Assembly (NCBI GenBank): GCA_034336665.1
Contig: CM067592.1
Coordinates: 29,981,819-30,045,818 of the forward strand
DNA length: 64,000 nucleotides
Direction of reading: 5' to 3'
DNA from: Luscinia megarhynchos
Taxonomy: Eukaryota; Chordata; Aves; Passeriformes; Turdidae
Shown in pieces: positions 13,801 through 28,800 of this stretch; the first letter of the stretch is position 1; each line of letters opens with the position of its first letter. The notes below the pieces were generated by a model. It saw only the letters and a program-made list of their open reading frames with translations, searched no databases and had not been told where the DNA came from. The position numbers and the translations under genes were made by a program.

Positions 13801-16800
13801 AAAATTCCATCTTCATGTATAGCAGCTCAGACATCTGTAATAGCCACCCAGAATGAATCTGGCCCATTTTATTTACAGTTTGCAATTGAGAAGAAAAACG
13901 TTTCAAGCCAACTTTACAGCAAAGCCAGTTTTAATTACCTTTGGCTCTGGTACTATCCATTGCCTGGAATAGTAAGTCCTTTTCAACAGGAGTACTGAAG
14001 TCCTCCTGGGGTGGAATACGATTTTCCTGCTTAAGACCCCTTCTGATCAAAGTGAGCTGAACCGTTTGTCCTGTGTGCCGCAAAACGTCAACTGCTTGCT
14101 GGTTAGTAAAACCCTGAAGATTTGTTCCATCCACCTGCAGGATTAAGCAGACTTTCAGTTCACCCAGGGAGAAAAAGTTTAGGGCAAAACATTGCAGTGA
14201 GCTCTCAGCATCCGTTAGCCTAAGCAAAAAGTGAGTGGAGGGACAAGCACAAGACCCATACAACTTTATGTAATTGGATGTGCTAAGCACTCCCACTGGA
14301 GTACCCTAAAGCTAGGTGGCAACCAGCACCAAAGAGAGGATGAGTGCCCACCATGGTGTGGCCAGGCAGATCTGCTTGCAACATGGGAGAGGATACAGCA
14401 TGTGCTGTGCAGGGCACATTGTGCGGCCTGTCCACTCAACCACTTCAGCCACCCCTATCTCCGAGAAGATAACGGGTGAATAAACCAACACAGCCATGGC
14501 TAGAAGTTCTGGAGAGAGAACAGTAAGGAGACACACATCGATTCACTGTGGTAGAAAGCCTACAGAGTGCAGCCATTCTGAGGTCAAGTAAACTTAGATA
14601 TGGAGAACTATACTAATGGACATCGTGAAGTATAATTTCCAAACAGAATACTGTCAGACAGATGTTACCGCTGGCTCATGATTTGAATAGTTTAAAGAAT
14701 AAAATTTTGTTCTTCTCTGTCTGAAACTATTTGATTATCTTCTTAATTATTTTTTTTTTCTGAAATTCAAAACTGCAGCATTTCTCAATTCTTTCCCATT
14801 ATCCCTACCTAGCACCCACCACATTTTATTCTTCTTCTCCCTGTGAACTCCATAATATCCTATTATTTCTACATCTACCCCAAAGTGCCTCAAATTTCTC
14901 AAGTACCTCTTACAATACTATGTTCTTTGACTCCTGTATTTGTTTCTGCCTACCTACACAATACACATCATTATTTTAAGTCCTCCTATATGAAGAATTA
15001 ATTCCCTGGACCCTTAGTCATTTGTTATCCTTCTCTGAAATCCTTCTAAATCTAAAGTAACTAAAAATCAGGTGGGACTATTTAGTTTTTTCTCCACACT
15101 TAAATAAATAATTTTAAAAATGTTTCTTATTCTTCTGTGTCTGAGATCACTCAAATAATTTTCTCCCCCTGCATTTGCGGGAGAAGACAAATAATCCATT
15201 TTAGCCATTTGTACTCAGCGTGTAAATCATTACAAAAAAGATATACACTTCCACAAAAAATCATGCAGGCACTTCTGGAGAGAGACCATAACTTGTTCTT
15301 AGTCTTGTCTTCACACAAATGCAAGGACAGATTTATGCGACAAAAAAATGCACTCCCTGCATTCAGGACCTGATTTCCACCACAGAACCAATAGTTTATG
15401 GACAAAAATATGTTCTTCTTCCTCTGAACAACTAAAACTTTACTGATGCACATTTTAAAATAATTTTGAAAACAGCTGCCCAATTTGAACCAAATTTTGA
15501 AATTTCACACTTACTTCCTACTATACGGAGCATATATAATGACATGTTCTCACATACAATACAGATATTTTAAAGAAATACAAGTTACATACAAGGTCAC
15601 ACAATCAGAAAGCATGTGATGAGATACTCTGTCAGAAAAGGACTCAGGACTGCAACACTGATCCTAATTATTTTATACAAGTACTACATGAGCATTTCTT
15701 TGCAATATAAAGAAGCAGAGTCTTGTAGACAAGCAATCCCACTTCTTCCTGTGTTTACTTACAACTATAATTTGATCTCCCACATGGATTCTGCCATCAT
15801 GTTCAACGGCACTGCCTTTTGTAATACTTTTCACAAAGATACCAGAAGGTTCTGGGATGAAAGAACAGGGAAAATTAAGTTAACTAATTTATTAAGAAAC
15901 AATTTAAATAATGCAACTAAAAGCATCAGTCAAAGCAGGGGAAAAAAAAAAGAAAACACAATCTCTAAGTAAGATAATAAAAGAATCACGAAGAAAGCAA
16001 TGATTTAAGAAAAACATATATATTGTTATTGTCATAAAGAATGAGTTAGATTAATGTCTGTTTGAATTGGATCAGGTTTTATTTAAAACCTTACAACACC
16101 AAATTCACAATTCTTGATGCAAAACAAGAAATATTCTAACATACTTTAATCTAAATGTTGAAACCAACAGACAAAAAATATATCTCTGACTTTTGCCAAA
16201 TTTGAACAGAAAATTCAGTACACAATTTGAGTACACTAATCTGGTAATTTCTGAATTTTCTACATACTTAAAAACAGCTTAAGAAAATGCGTGTTTGGAT
16301 TGCCAAATTAAGAATATTATAAAGAAACAAGACAACTTACATTTGAACCAGTTTTAACCTTCAGTTATCACTATGAGATATAAAGGTCATAAAAGTTTTA
16401 AAAACCCCAACAAAACTAGAAAATTAAACAAAAAAAACTCCATGAAAACAGAAATATTTTAGTTACTAACTAGTTACTACTTTTGAATCAGAAGGAAATT
16501 CTGATCAAATTCATAATGTACTAGCAGCATTATACACATTGTTTAAAAATTAGTAACAATCTCTGAAAACTATTCAGAATGCTATTGTGTTGCCGGGTAA
16601 GAAGACTATTTCTAGCAAAAAGCATCATTGATTTTCAAAAACACATAAGCACAAGTTTAGCCAAAAGCAAAGATAAAAACTGATTTTAAAAATACTGAGT
16701 TGGGATTTTATAATAGCACTGACTGCTTTTATTCTGAACATCCTTTTTACAAAAGGAAAACAATTACTTTTCCTATACAAATTTCAAGCAGATTTTAGAT

Positions 16801-19800
16801 GGTTAATGGTTTTTTTTAAGAGAAGCTATACCAAAATTAAGTCTTTGATGCACATATACCATAATATGCAATGGACTGCATAATAAAGTGCAGGAATCAA
16901 TGATTACCTGATATCTTGTCTCCAATGTAACCAGCAATAGTTATTCCTAAACCCTGGTTGTTTTTAGTGAGTTCAACATTGAATTTCTCCCCATCTTCAC
17001 AGCTATCAATAGAACCATCATCCTAAAAAGAAAGGGAGATTATAAAGGATGCTTTTTCTCTTTAAAGATTCACCACATTCTTTAAAGTCAGTAACACATA
17101 AAATTAGATACAAACACAAAAAAACTAAGTATGAAATTTGCTTCTCTTGTTTTTTGCTGTTCATCAGAGAAGCCAGAAATAGGTAACATTTCTCATGGTA
17201 AAGCAATGCAGGGCAGGTCATGTCCTCCTCACCCCACCACTCTGGGACATTTATTACCTTTAATCTATCAAATAGTTTTTAATGGCTAAAATAATTGGGG
17301 AAATATGTATAAATTGAACAATGAATTTCTTGTACAGTAAGTTACATATATAAATATATGAATATGTAGCTTGCTGCCTTTCTGGAAGAAAAGCCATTCT
17401 CCTCAGAACTAGCGTTAGACTGCTGTGTTATCAAAAAGACAAAAAATTCCCAAACTGCATTTTGTATTCTATTTGTTCAAATTTCTCTTCATTAACTATA
17501 GATATCTTTAAAACTTGCAACTTTAAAATATACTGAAAGGTATCACTAGTCAGGCAATTACATTTCTTGCTTTTGAAAGACTTAAAAATTTTGTTTTAGC
17601 ATGTAACAATTATACTTCCATCTAGCTAAATAATTACAATCTTCATTAATACTTGCTATAACTCTGAATTTCAATAACAATGGATTTTGAGGCTATTTAA
17701 TTACTTATTGTTAATGAAAGTGGAATACATATTAAAATCCTATTTTAACAATAGGGGGTCTGTATTAAGTTTTTATTCTGTCCCTTCTGCATGCCAAATA
17801 GCAGCACATTTTTTTTAAGTGCCAATATGGCAACCAGGCAGATACTAACTAAACCCAGTTTGACTAGGTAAGTATGAGCCAAAATAGACTTAAGGAGAGC
17901 TACGATGCTACTTGCCAAAAAATAATCTGACTTGAGCTCTTTATCCAAGCTCAAATTAAACACAAGAAAAATAAATTTCTAATAAATTAATCATCCCTCT
18001 GATTGAAAACAAAGGATTCTTTTGGCCACAGGTAATGCTACTAAAAAAGGATCCAATTACGATAGCCTCAGGAATTTTTACAGGATAGACATCTGCAGGT
18101 AACATGACAAGAAGTGCTCATTTTGCAAAGTCATTTTGGTCTCAATAATACTTTTATGAGCACCATAAAGACTCTGCCCACATTGTATCTGATAGGAAGA
18201 AACTAAAAAATCAAGCTGTTTGAATCATCAAATTCACTCCAGACCCAAATCAGTGAGTTTTGCATGATTGTTAACTGGGTGTCCCTTCCAAGAATGTGAC
18301 TTTGTGTAGGCAGGAGCTGTTTAAAAACAGCCTGCCTCCTGCCATGAGAGAAATACCAGGAAAGAGGTATTGAAACCTAAACAAATTGGGAAGGTGGCAG
18401 AAACCTCAAATTTGCCCCTTTGCTGCTTTGAGCTATTTTGTCAGCAGCAGAAATTGTATATATTTCTGCAGCTGCAGATATATCTTTTAACATTGCGTCA
18501 TATAACCTCAAAAAGGCAAATACTGGAGAAATATACATAGATTAAATTTTTATTTAAAGCTTTTATTTTGAGAGATGCATTTCAGACAAGTAATACCGGG
18601 GTTAAATATCAATCCCTTTATCAAAAATGCAGAAAGGTTTTACATCTCTCATATAAAAGACTGTAAGGCACAAAAGTACCAGTTTGTCACTTGTCTTTGA
18701 TGCTTAGATGCCTCCTTGTTAAGATTAGCTTTCTTTGCCTTATAGCCCCAAAATGGGATGAATACATGTTAGGGTTTCACAGACATCACTACAATGGACA
18801 AAATGATGGTATCACCATCACCAGTTGTTACATAACAATCATGCATAAATTGCAAGGACTTCTCTTCTGATGTGACTTGTCTCAAATCTACACTGCAACT
18901 AAAGAAAACGTCTAGAAAAACAACAGGAGGAAGTAAAACAAAAAATTCTATCTTGGGGTAGGCTCAAAAACAACAAACCTTTTCTTCTCTCATTAATTTG
19001 CTTCACATATTCACATTTAAATGTATGTGGTCACGGCCTTATGCGGCAAAACATGATCCCCATGAAACCGAACTTCGTTACACAGCAAATTACCTATTTT
19101 GCAGAGGTTTTGAGCTGACAAGTCATGATAATATTTGCAGTATTTTCAAGCCAATGACAGTTGTAGAGGAGTAACAATACTAAGTACAATTATCAGCAGG
19201 GGAGTAAGGGTAGCAGCTGGCTTACTTTTTATAAAAAACATCTAGCAAATAAGCAATGACAGGTGATGTAGGAAAGGATTAGCATCTGTGTGCTGGTTGG
19301 CAAAGGGAGAAAATTTCTGAACAGATTCAATTATATGGAAAGAAAAAGGGCAGGCAGACAGAGAAATGCCAAAATGTCAACAAGTTCCATCCTGAAGAAA
19401 AGACTGCATTGCTTCAGTCGCCCCAATGTAATAACATACCTTACAAGCAACCCAGAACAAGCTGTTAATTGGATTATACTTAGAGAAGTCTTCAACCTTA
19501 ATCCCAAAATCCCAAAAAGTCTTCAAGAATACAGTTCCTTGCACTGTAGACTCATTACATTTAAATTCTCCCAGACAGTCAGATGAGAATATCACCACTG
19601 GGAAAGAAAATCCTAGCTTTTGAGAACACAAATACAAAAGACATCCAAATAGCAGTTAAAAAGGAAGAAAGTTTGCAATGGGTTATGTAGGTTCACTGTT
19701 GTTTACCTGTTTCTCTCGTGTAGAGGTGGGTACTGGTGTACCTGGAGGAACTGCTGGTAGAAGTGGCTCCTCAACAGGACCTCTTGCAATTACCAGTTTC

Positions 19801-22800
19801 ACTCTATTTCCACACTGCCTTAGGACTTGTGCCACCTGCTCACTGCTCATTCCAGCTAGGTCTGTATCACCAATTTTCAAGATGTGATCACCACTACACA
19901 GTCTTCCATGCTGAAGGAAAAACAACGATGAAAAAATGCCATTTCTCCCATGTATCATACAATTAGAAAAAAAGCACGTAGCTTAAGACATTTCTAAGAC
20001 ATATGAATCACGTGACTTTTTTTGGATGCCAAGTCAATAGCCTGATAATATGGAGAAGAAAAATAGCTTGCCTAATGGTACATGAATTTTACTAGGAATT
20101 TCCCCAGAAATATCCAGATCCTTCATCAAGACATTACCCAAGCACAGTGAAAAAAATGTGTTTAGTTACGGCTACTCCTACTGGTATACAACACCTGCAT
20201 ATAGATTGCAGAACTTTAGGTTTCATTTTCAAGAACACTTCCAAAAACCAGCATTCAGCTTTGTACTGATACTAAAAAACTACTAGTAGTAGTAACAGGA
20301 TTAACTATGACTTCAAAATAAAATTAATTTCTCTCTTCCTGTCATCCAGTTAAACTGCTTTACACTGGTTTAGTCTCTTACTGATTTACCTTTAATTAAT
20401 AAAAAAGCGTCACATGAAGTTAGGCCCTATGATGAGTGTTACAGGGAGAGGTTTGTAAAAGGAATCTATCTATCTGTTCAGAGGAAAGAGTGCAGCAATA
20501 AATCTTGTCCATGCATCTCCAGGCCCTGCTGTCAGGCCACTACTTCTATCGTTGGAAGACTGACAAGTGTCTCTAAGTCTTTTCAATCCTTGACCATCAT
20601 TAATGCGGCCCTAGGTACCTGTCCAATGAACAAGCTTGAAATGAGCTGTGATAACCAAATTCAATTCACATAAGCCCTTCAGGCAAGAGCAGAGCTTGTG
20701 TCTTGAAGCAGACACATGAAGCCACATACCTGCCCCAAGCTTCAGTAAGCTCAGCAGAGAAAAGCAGATGCTCTTAGCTGTTAGGGCACAGCAAGTCAAT
20801 CTTTGCAGACCCCAACATACCTGATTACAATCAGTACAGTTGTGAAATAATTGACTCTATGCAGAAATGCAGAAAACATATATAATGTTATGGATTTGAA
20901 AACATGATTTAGAGCCTAATCCATCTTTAATATTCAAATGTAGAGAATCCCGCACTAAACATATCTTTACAGAGCAAAAATTCCAGAATTAATGTTTCTT
21001 TTTTTAAACTTTTATTTGGATAGAAGTTACCACTATTTGGTCTGATCATAAAAGTAAAGGGTAACTTCACACCTTACTGAACAGTAAGAGAGGTAGGTTG
21101 AATTTACCTGATCAGCAACCCCTCCTGGGAGGATGGTTTTAACAATCACTCCAGTTGACTTTCCTCCCACTATCCCAAATCCCAGACCTGAGCCATCGTT
21201 CACCAACTCTATGGTCTCCACATGCTGCCAGTGAACCTAAAAGGAATAAATATAAGAGTGTAAATGATTAAAAACATAGAATCATAGAATTGTTCAGATG
21301 CAAAAAGACCTTTAAGATTATCAAGTCAAATTATCAATATATGTATAAGAATTTGCAAGCTATTCTCTCTTATTTCTTGAGTACATTTTTAATAATGGAA
21401 AGTTGGAGGAAGACGGACATATAATACCTTCTTAACAATTACTGTTAAGTGTAATATTACATAATATTTAATAAGCAAATTACTAATTCTATAACAAGTG
21501 GAACTTCTCCAGTACAAACCAGAGTTGGGTAATGGGTCGGATCTTTCAAGAACTTGTTGAATTAATTTTGGCAGCAGCCTAGGGCTGCCCACCTTCATTC
21601 TCCTTTGTAGTTGGTAAATACTGCTGCTAGAAAACCGCACAGGACTGGAAATAAAATCGTCAGAAAAGTGCATGTTCACATCAGCCATTATAACAAAGCA
21701 CAGGAAAAAGCAAAATCCCAATTCAGTATTTTTAAGGCTGAAAGCAGAACCAAATATTGTGAGGCCAGTAGTAGCAGAATTACCCCATGTAATAAAGTCT
21801 CCTGGGTTGTCTGATGACAACAGTACTAGAATGAAGTCATTTGATGGCAGACTTTGTGCTCTGACAGAAGCAAAACTGCTCTGAAAGAAAGATAAATCCT
21901 AGCTCACTTGCATGGGGCACTATTTGAAGGGACAGCTGGAAGTTCATGGTATTCTTCATCTCCTGAAGAACTCACACAGTAAACTCAACTGAAATTTAAA
22001 ATCATAGCTGGTGTTAGAATAGGTATAATCTTGAAATAAGCTTTTTTTTAATGAATAATCAAAGTACTGCAAACTTAAAGACCTGTGGTACCTGTTTGGA
22101 GATCCAGTCTTAACATATATCCAGTATGATAAACTAAAGCCTGAAGAAAAAAGAATGACTCCTAGTATGTTGTGTTTGAAACTGAAAAGAACATGAGAAT
22201 TGGGAAAAGCATGATAAAAAAACCAGAAGCAGCTATGGAATTTTTTAAGAAACATCTTTACAAGCAAGGGAAGTGAATACAGAGGCAATCACATAGAGAA
22301 AGAAGTTTGTCACAGCAATAATGGAGGAGAACAGGCTTCTTCTATGTGCTTGCAGGAAAGGTTAGGTCAGTCAGCTGCACTCCTGCACACAGAAAAAAAG
22401 AATAATTCTGACATTTCTTCACTAAAGTTTTTTATGCTAATGATTAAAAAGCCACTTAAAAACAGTTCCTCTTTCCAGACTGATTGCTCTCTATACTACT
22501 GGTAATTGACTCCCTTAAAGAAGGGCCACAGGTGACTAAACAGTAAAACCCACAGAAACTGAATATAGGATGTTTCATCCCAAGACAGGGCATTACATGG
22601 GTAAGAGGACAAGAAAGTACAACTAATAACACCATGCTTCTAAACTGTGTTATCTACACCTAGATGTGCAAAAGCTCTCATAAGAACTGCAGCAGAGCTG
22701 CTTTTTGGGGAGTCCTTAACTGCATCTTGCAATTTTACTGGAGCTCCCATGCTAGCAGACAACAGAGAAACAAACAAAAGCACCCATCCAGCTGGTGGTG

Positions 22801-25800
22801 CAGATCAGATTACAATGCCTCAAAAAATTGCTTGCTCAAGCGGAAGGCAAAGAAAAAATTTCCTGTTTACTGCAACCTCAAAGCTGCATCAAGTAAGGTA
22901 AACATGCTTTATTTCCACTGGTGGATATAGGTAATTTGGCAGATGGGAGGAAGGAATATATCCAAGACGAAGATTTTTTACCCCTAGCAAGCCTGAATAT
23001 TTTCTACTCTTTGTAGGGGGAAAGGTACAATAAAGATAAATAGAAGAAAAATCTCAAGAACTGTGACAAAATGTGCATACAAGTTACGAAAAAATACTCA
23101 AAAGATTATATGCAGTAAGTACATGCACATCCAGAACTGAATACACATGTGTTTGGGCTATACTCACCGGGTTGGAATGGGCTGAAACTGTGCTAGCAGC
23201 AGATGGAGACCGGGAAACTACAGGACTGATGAGCTGAGGAAAAGTGCCTCTAGCCACAACTAGCTGGACATTATCTTTTGCTTTCTGCAAAATGCTGATA
23301 GCCTGTTGATGTGTAATTGTCTGATCAAGGGCTTGTCCATTAATAGCAAGGATTTGATCAGCTTCCTTCAGCTTTCCATCTCTGTCACACAGGTGTAAAC
23401 AGGAAGGGGGATGACAAAAATAAGAAAAATCACAAAGAAGCATTGTCACAGAAATTACAATATTTTGACAACTTTCCAGGATTTTTAATAACCTGGTCCC
23501 TGTTCCTGCCACTTTTTTAATCCTCCCCTGCAGTTTTGCTGAAAAGGAGCTGATGTGGCACCCTGGTGATTGCTCCCTTTGAAGCTAATCCCACTGTTAC
23601 TTTCCCCTGGCTACCCCCTAGCCAGCTTTCTTCTCCCTGAACCTCCATGCGAGACTAAGCATGTTAATCTCAGTCGCTCCCAACCACAGCCTGGGAACTT
23701 AGGTTTATCCTTGACTTTGAGCCTCTGGCTTTACAGACCAAGTGCCCCACTCTGTTCAGTGCACCCATTCTGAATATTCATCAAACCATGGAGTGGAACA
23801 CACTTTCATCAATGTTACAGAAACAAATTTTGTTTTGCTGAAAAACAAAGGGAAATAAAAGAAAAAAGAATACACACACAAAAAAAAAAAAAACAGAAGG
23901 ACAACGAAAGAAACCGAACAAAAAAGTTCAAATAGATCCCTGTTATACAGGGGGAGAAAGTCCTGAACAAATTTAAAAAATCTCTTCACTTTCTGACAAA
24001 GGAAGCATCACTGTAAAATTACATACTGAGTCCTTCCTCAGATCTACTCCAAAGAAAGTGTATGAAGCCTACATAATTGAATTACCCTCTCTTTCCTCCA
24101 CCATTTCTTTGCATCCTAAAGTGGCAATGCTTTGATAACAAAGGGCAGCAAGGAAAACAAGGACCTCTATTAAAACAGCCTTTGTGAGCATCTACACTGT
24201 AGAAACTCAGGTAGAGCACCCAAGTAGAAAAAGACAATTTAGCTTCAACCCACAGTATTTCACTTGAGAATTTGAACTGTTTTTCAGAGTGCTTTCGAAG
24301 ATTTATTACTGCCAGAGCCTTCCTCATTTATAAGTAAGAGTTGTTGAATGCTCTTTTTCTTAACAGTAAATTGGGCAGGGCCTGATTCAGTAAATATAGG
24401 TCTCACCTTCAAGCAGTAAGTGAAGTAAAAACAAGTGTCTGTCAAATGAGAAGGAAACAAACAGAAAAAAACAAAACAAAACAAAAAACCACCTCACCTA
24501 AACCAAAACAAAAACAAACAAAAGGAGAAAGAGGAAATTAGGTAGATTAAAAAATATTGCAGAGATATAAAGCATGCACACTTTGTAACTGATTAGCTAC
24601 AAGTAACTCTGTACACCATGTTCTTGTCTCTTACCCATGTTATTATTAAATTTACAGTGTTCAGATTGCAAATAATCCAAAAATATCTCCCTAAAGCACA
24701 GTGAGAAACCAACACGACTCAGCCTCTCCACACAACATACAGAGTAGATCACAAAGCAGCTTGGGAGAGGATCCTGAGCAGTGACACACCTTACCAGTCT
24801 GCAGTGAATCAGGGCTGCTGTCATTTACCACTGAGTTTGGGTGCTCCCACGGGCACTTGTCTCAACATTAGCTGTGGAACTAGTTTAACTCTAAAGCATA
24901 CTTTCAGCAAGCTATTATTATTGCTAAGCTTCTACAATATCAGCTGAGTATCTCTGAATATCCCTGACTTCAGGTCAAGATTTGCTTGACTTCAAATGTG
25001 GGTTTCACACCTGCTCAGTGGCACTCTAACATAACACTACCAGACATAGCTGACTTTTTTGCATCAAATTGTTCTTCAGTGCATTCAACGACAGCAAAAT
25101 ACATATTTCAGCTACAAAAGACATAACACAGAAGAGTAGCTTCCTCTTTTTCCCTACTTAAAAACTCCAGGGAAATGACATTTGTAGTTTCTTTAATTTA
25201 AGAACAGTTCATATGACGCCTGTTCCAACATTGCATAAAATGTGGCAAGTAATTTTACATCTGCAGTGATGCTCAGAATATGAAGAGAGAAACATGCCCT
25301 TGTACCACAAAAATAACAGCAATAACACAACTGAACTGCAGCGTCACATTAACACTTGGTATAGTAACATACTCAGTAATAATATTACCTATGTGCCACA
25401 CTTCCCTCCTGGATTTCTTGCACAAATATTCCTAGTTCTCCCCTGTTTTCACTCTTGAGTCCCACAACGCTGAAGCCCAGACCACCACTTAGAGGTTTAA
25501 CAAGGTCAATTGTCTCAACAAGACGACCCTGTTCAGCAGAAGTTAAAAAAAGGGTACAAATATTAAAAGCTTAAAAATGTTGAAAAGCAGTAATAATAAA
25601 AGTGGCAAACAACTTGGAAATTAATTTCTAAAAACAACTATAGCTGGGAAAGGCTATACAAGCAAATAACTGAAACATAGTTGCTCCTTTCCAATTTCTT
25701 GATATCATGCAGAAAATATTTGGGAAATAAGTATTATTGCAGCCAAGAAGAGGAGTCATTAATTTCAGAAATACAAAAAAAGTTGGACTATGCAAAAAGG

Positions 25801-28800
25801 CTCTCCTGGACCCTAGACTTCTCCTATCTTGCTCTATTACAGATTAAATAGATAAATCCTAGAATATATGGCTATATAAGCCAGCTCCAGCCTCTGAAGG
25901 GACTCATGCACCATTTCTGCCTACTACAGCAAAGTAGTAAGACTACAGAACAATGCATAGCAAGGTCAAAATTTCCATTTTATTTGCAAGAAAGTCACAG
26001 AACTAGCTTTCATTAATTATGCATATAAGAGCATGCTCTGACAAAGTATCTCCCTCATGCATAGAGCAGCAGTTCTACAATGAGCATGGAAAAATAATCG
26101 CATGCTCATCTGTGATACACACACTGATCAGTGAAGGACAGTAGCTCATAAGTGACTATGTCAGGGCTAGTTTTTCAACCACTTTCTCATTTACTAATTG
26201 TTGCTCAAACTAGGTTACTTTTATTTTATAAAATAAGTGGTATTGTGGTTTGTGTAGTAACTGAATTGCTTTTAAAATAATCATGCATGTTTAATCTTAA
26301 TATAATCAGCAATCCATATTTTGTGGTTATTATATGACAGGGTTACCTGGGACATGTTTCTGATCAGCTGCTCAAAGTCATCACTAGAGAATTTCCCATT
26401 AATCTGAGGAGTAATGGATCTCACTGATGCTTCTAATGCATTAGCTGGGCTGCCATTCTGCTGAGCCAACAAATATGACTCATTAAGTGGCAAGGACCCC
26501 ACATTCACGCCATGATGGAGAAGCTGAGGCAATTCACCACTGGAATGTATGGAAGGTGTAATATTCACCTGTAAAAGATTGAAGGCAACATGGATTTATA
26601 GACAGAGCAGAAATCTTCTAATTAGGTAAGAACATTATCATAAGCCAACAGATCATTAGAAGTTGTTGAAATTCCAAATTGCAATTTTGAACAGACATTT
26701 ATAGGAGAAAAATTACCTTCAATATTTATATCCAATGTAAAGTTAAAAACTACAAGCTTAAAACACAAAAGAAATTAATCAGAACAACCGAAAATTATTT
26801 TCCATACTCTAAAAGTCTTTTTTTCCCATCATCATAGCATCTTGAAGTATTCCATCACTATGTTAGAGGTAAAAAAGAACAAATTTTTTCTACAGTATCA
26901 GTATTTAAGGAAAAAAACAAACAAAAAGCAAACAAAAACAAAAAATGTTATCAGTTACTTGACAATTTAAAAAAAAGTATGCACATATTGATGAAAAAAT
27001 AAGTAAATCTTACAGGTACATAGAGAACCACTGGTCAGGGTTTCCACATCACTATGTACTACAGCTACCAATGTGATTATCTGCACGAGCTAGGATTAAA
27101 TACAAGACTACTGAACAAGTCTAAAACCACCAGGCTGATCTGAAATTTACATTATACATTTACACAGACAGACTTTGCAATCCACTTTTCTTACAAGAGA
27201 AAACAAAATAAGAAAATTCTCTTTTTTGCATAGCCATAGTAAATCACCTCTTTTCAAGCAGATCTGGGCCAACCAATCTAATGAATGGCTGTTGATGATA
27301 TAAAACTCAGGGGAAGCAGAAACCCTCATTTGTCTTTTGTCCCTTGACTGTCAATTGATACTGCTTTACACCAGACAAATTTGCTTCCTACTTGCCTGGC
27401 TCACTACCTATTATATTGCAATTTCAAGCACTTTTCATAATTTTACAATGCATACTTTCTAGCACTCTGCATCACAATACAGAAACCCAAGGTTCCCCTC
27501 CTTAAAGTTGTATTTTAAACTTCAAGTATCAATAAAAATTTCAAAAGAGCAGATATATTCTGAAATGTCTATGGCACCAGTCTCAATTGTTAAGCATGTT
27601 ATGTCTATTAGGTTTATCGTATCAGTCCTACAACAGTCCAGTTATTAAAAGGTCAATATTTTTCTCCATCACACAATTCCATCTCAGCTGAATGTTTTAG
27701 GCAAACGCAATAAAACAAATGTAATTTGTTGACCAACTTATGTGGCTGGGAAGGCCCTTGAGTTAAAGAAAAAATACCAGAAGGCAGCGTTAGAAAGAAA
27801 AGTTCTCATCAGCATTTCTTAGCCTGCTCTGACATAAAAATCTGTAAAGAAGAAAATTTGGATGTTTGGAACTTAGTGATTTTTATATCCCATTGATTAT
27901 GTTCAATGTGAGTAATCATCTGGGTTATGTTTCAAACAAATTGTACCACCTAAAATGTGCACATATGCACTTTTCTTTTGCCATATACATTCATGTCGGC
28001 AAGCCTGTAAGGCACATGTAGACTAGCCTTACAGTTCTTTACAAGTAACAAAAGTCAGAGACATAATCAAATTCTACCCTTCTAAGAATATAAGACTTCC
28101 CCTTACGTTATATGATGGATTTGAAACTAGTAAAAGCTACTATGTGTTTGTTTTTCTTACCTGCATAAGGCCATATAATAGGTCAATTCACTTCCACCTT
28201 CCCAATATTGTCCATTTCAATGTATAAAACTGTATAACCCAACTTGGTCAATTATGTGCTTTGTTTTTCATACCCTGCCACCTTCTTCTTCTTATAGAGC
28301 CTGTTGTTATGCTTCTTCCCACAGAAAATGGTAATTGGTGAAATCATTAATCCTAGGAGTATCTAACACTACTGCAATTAACCACTCTTAATTGGTTTTA
28401 CTAAGATATTTTTACATTTCTACAGCAATATGAAGCAGCTTAAGAGTTATATGAGATGCATATCTGAACTACCTTTCATGTGCACCCAAAGACCACAGTA
28501 CACAGGTCTGATACCACAAATGTTAGTCAGTCATAGATTCAAGTTCATTTTCTAAATTGCAATGCTCACTGCAGAAAACAGCACTGAGTTACCCTTTCTG
28601 CTGAAGGCTACCATCCTCAGAGCACTCTTGGTCAAAGCAGTCCCTGGAGAACTAACTGCCTGCTCAGGCAAAGCCAGCAAAGTTAGCCTAAACAAAGAAT
28701 AGAATAGTAGGAAAAAAACCTACTAATTTTATCCAATGGCAATCAGCGAGAGCTCACAAAACTACTTTGTTGCAGCTTTTGGAGTGGTAACTTCAAAGCG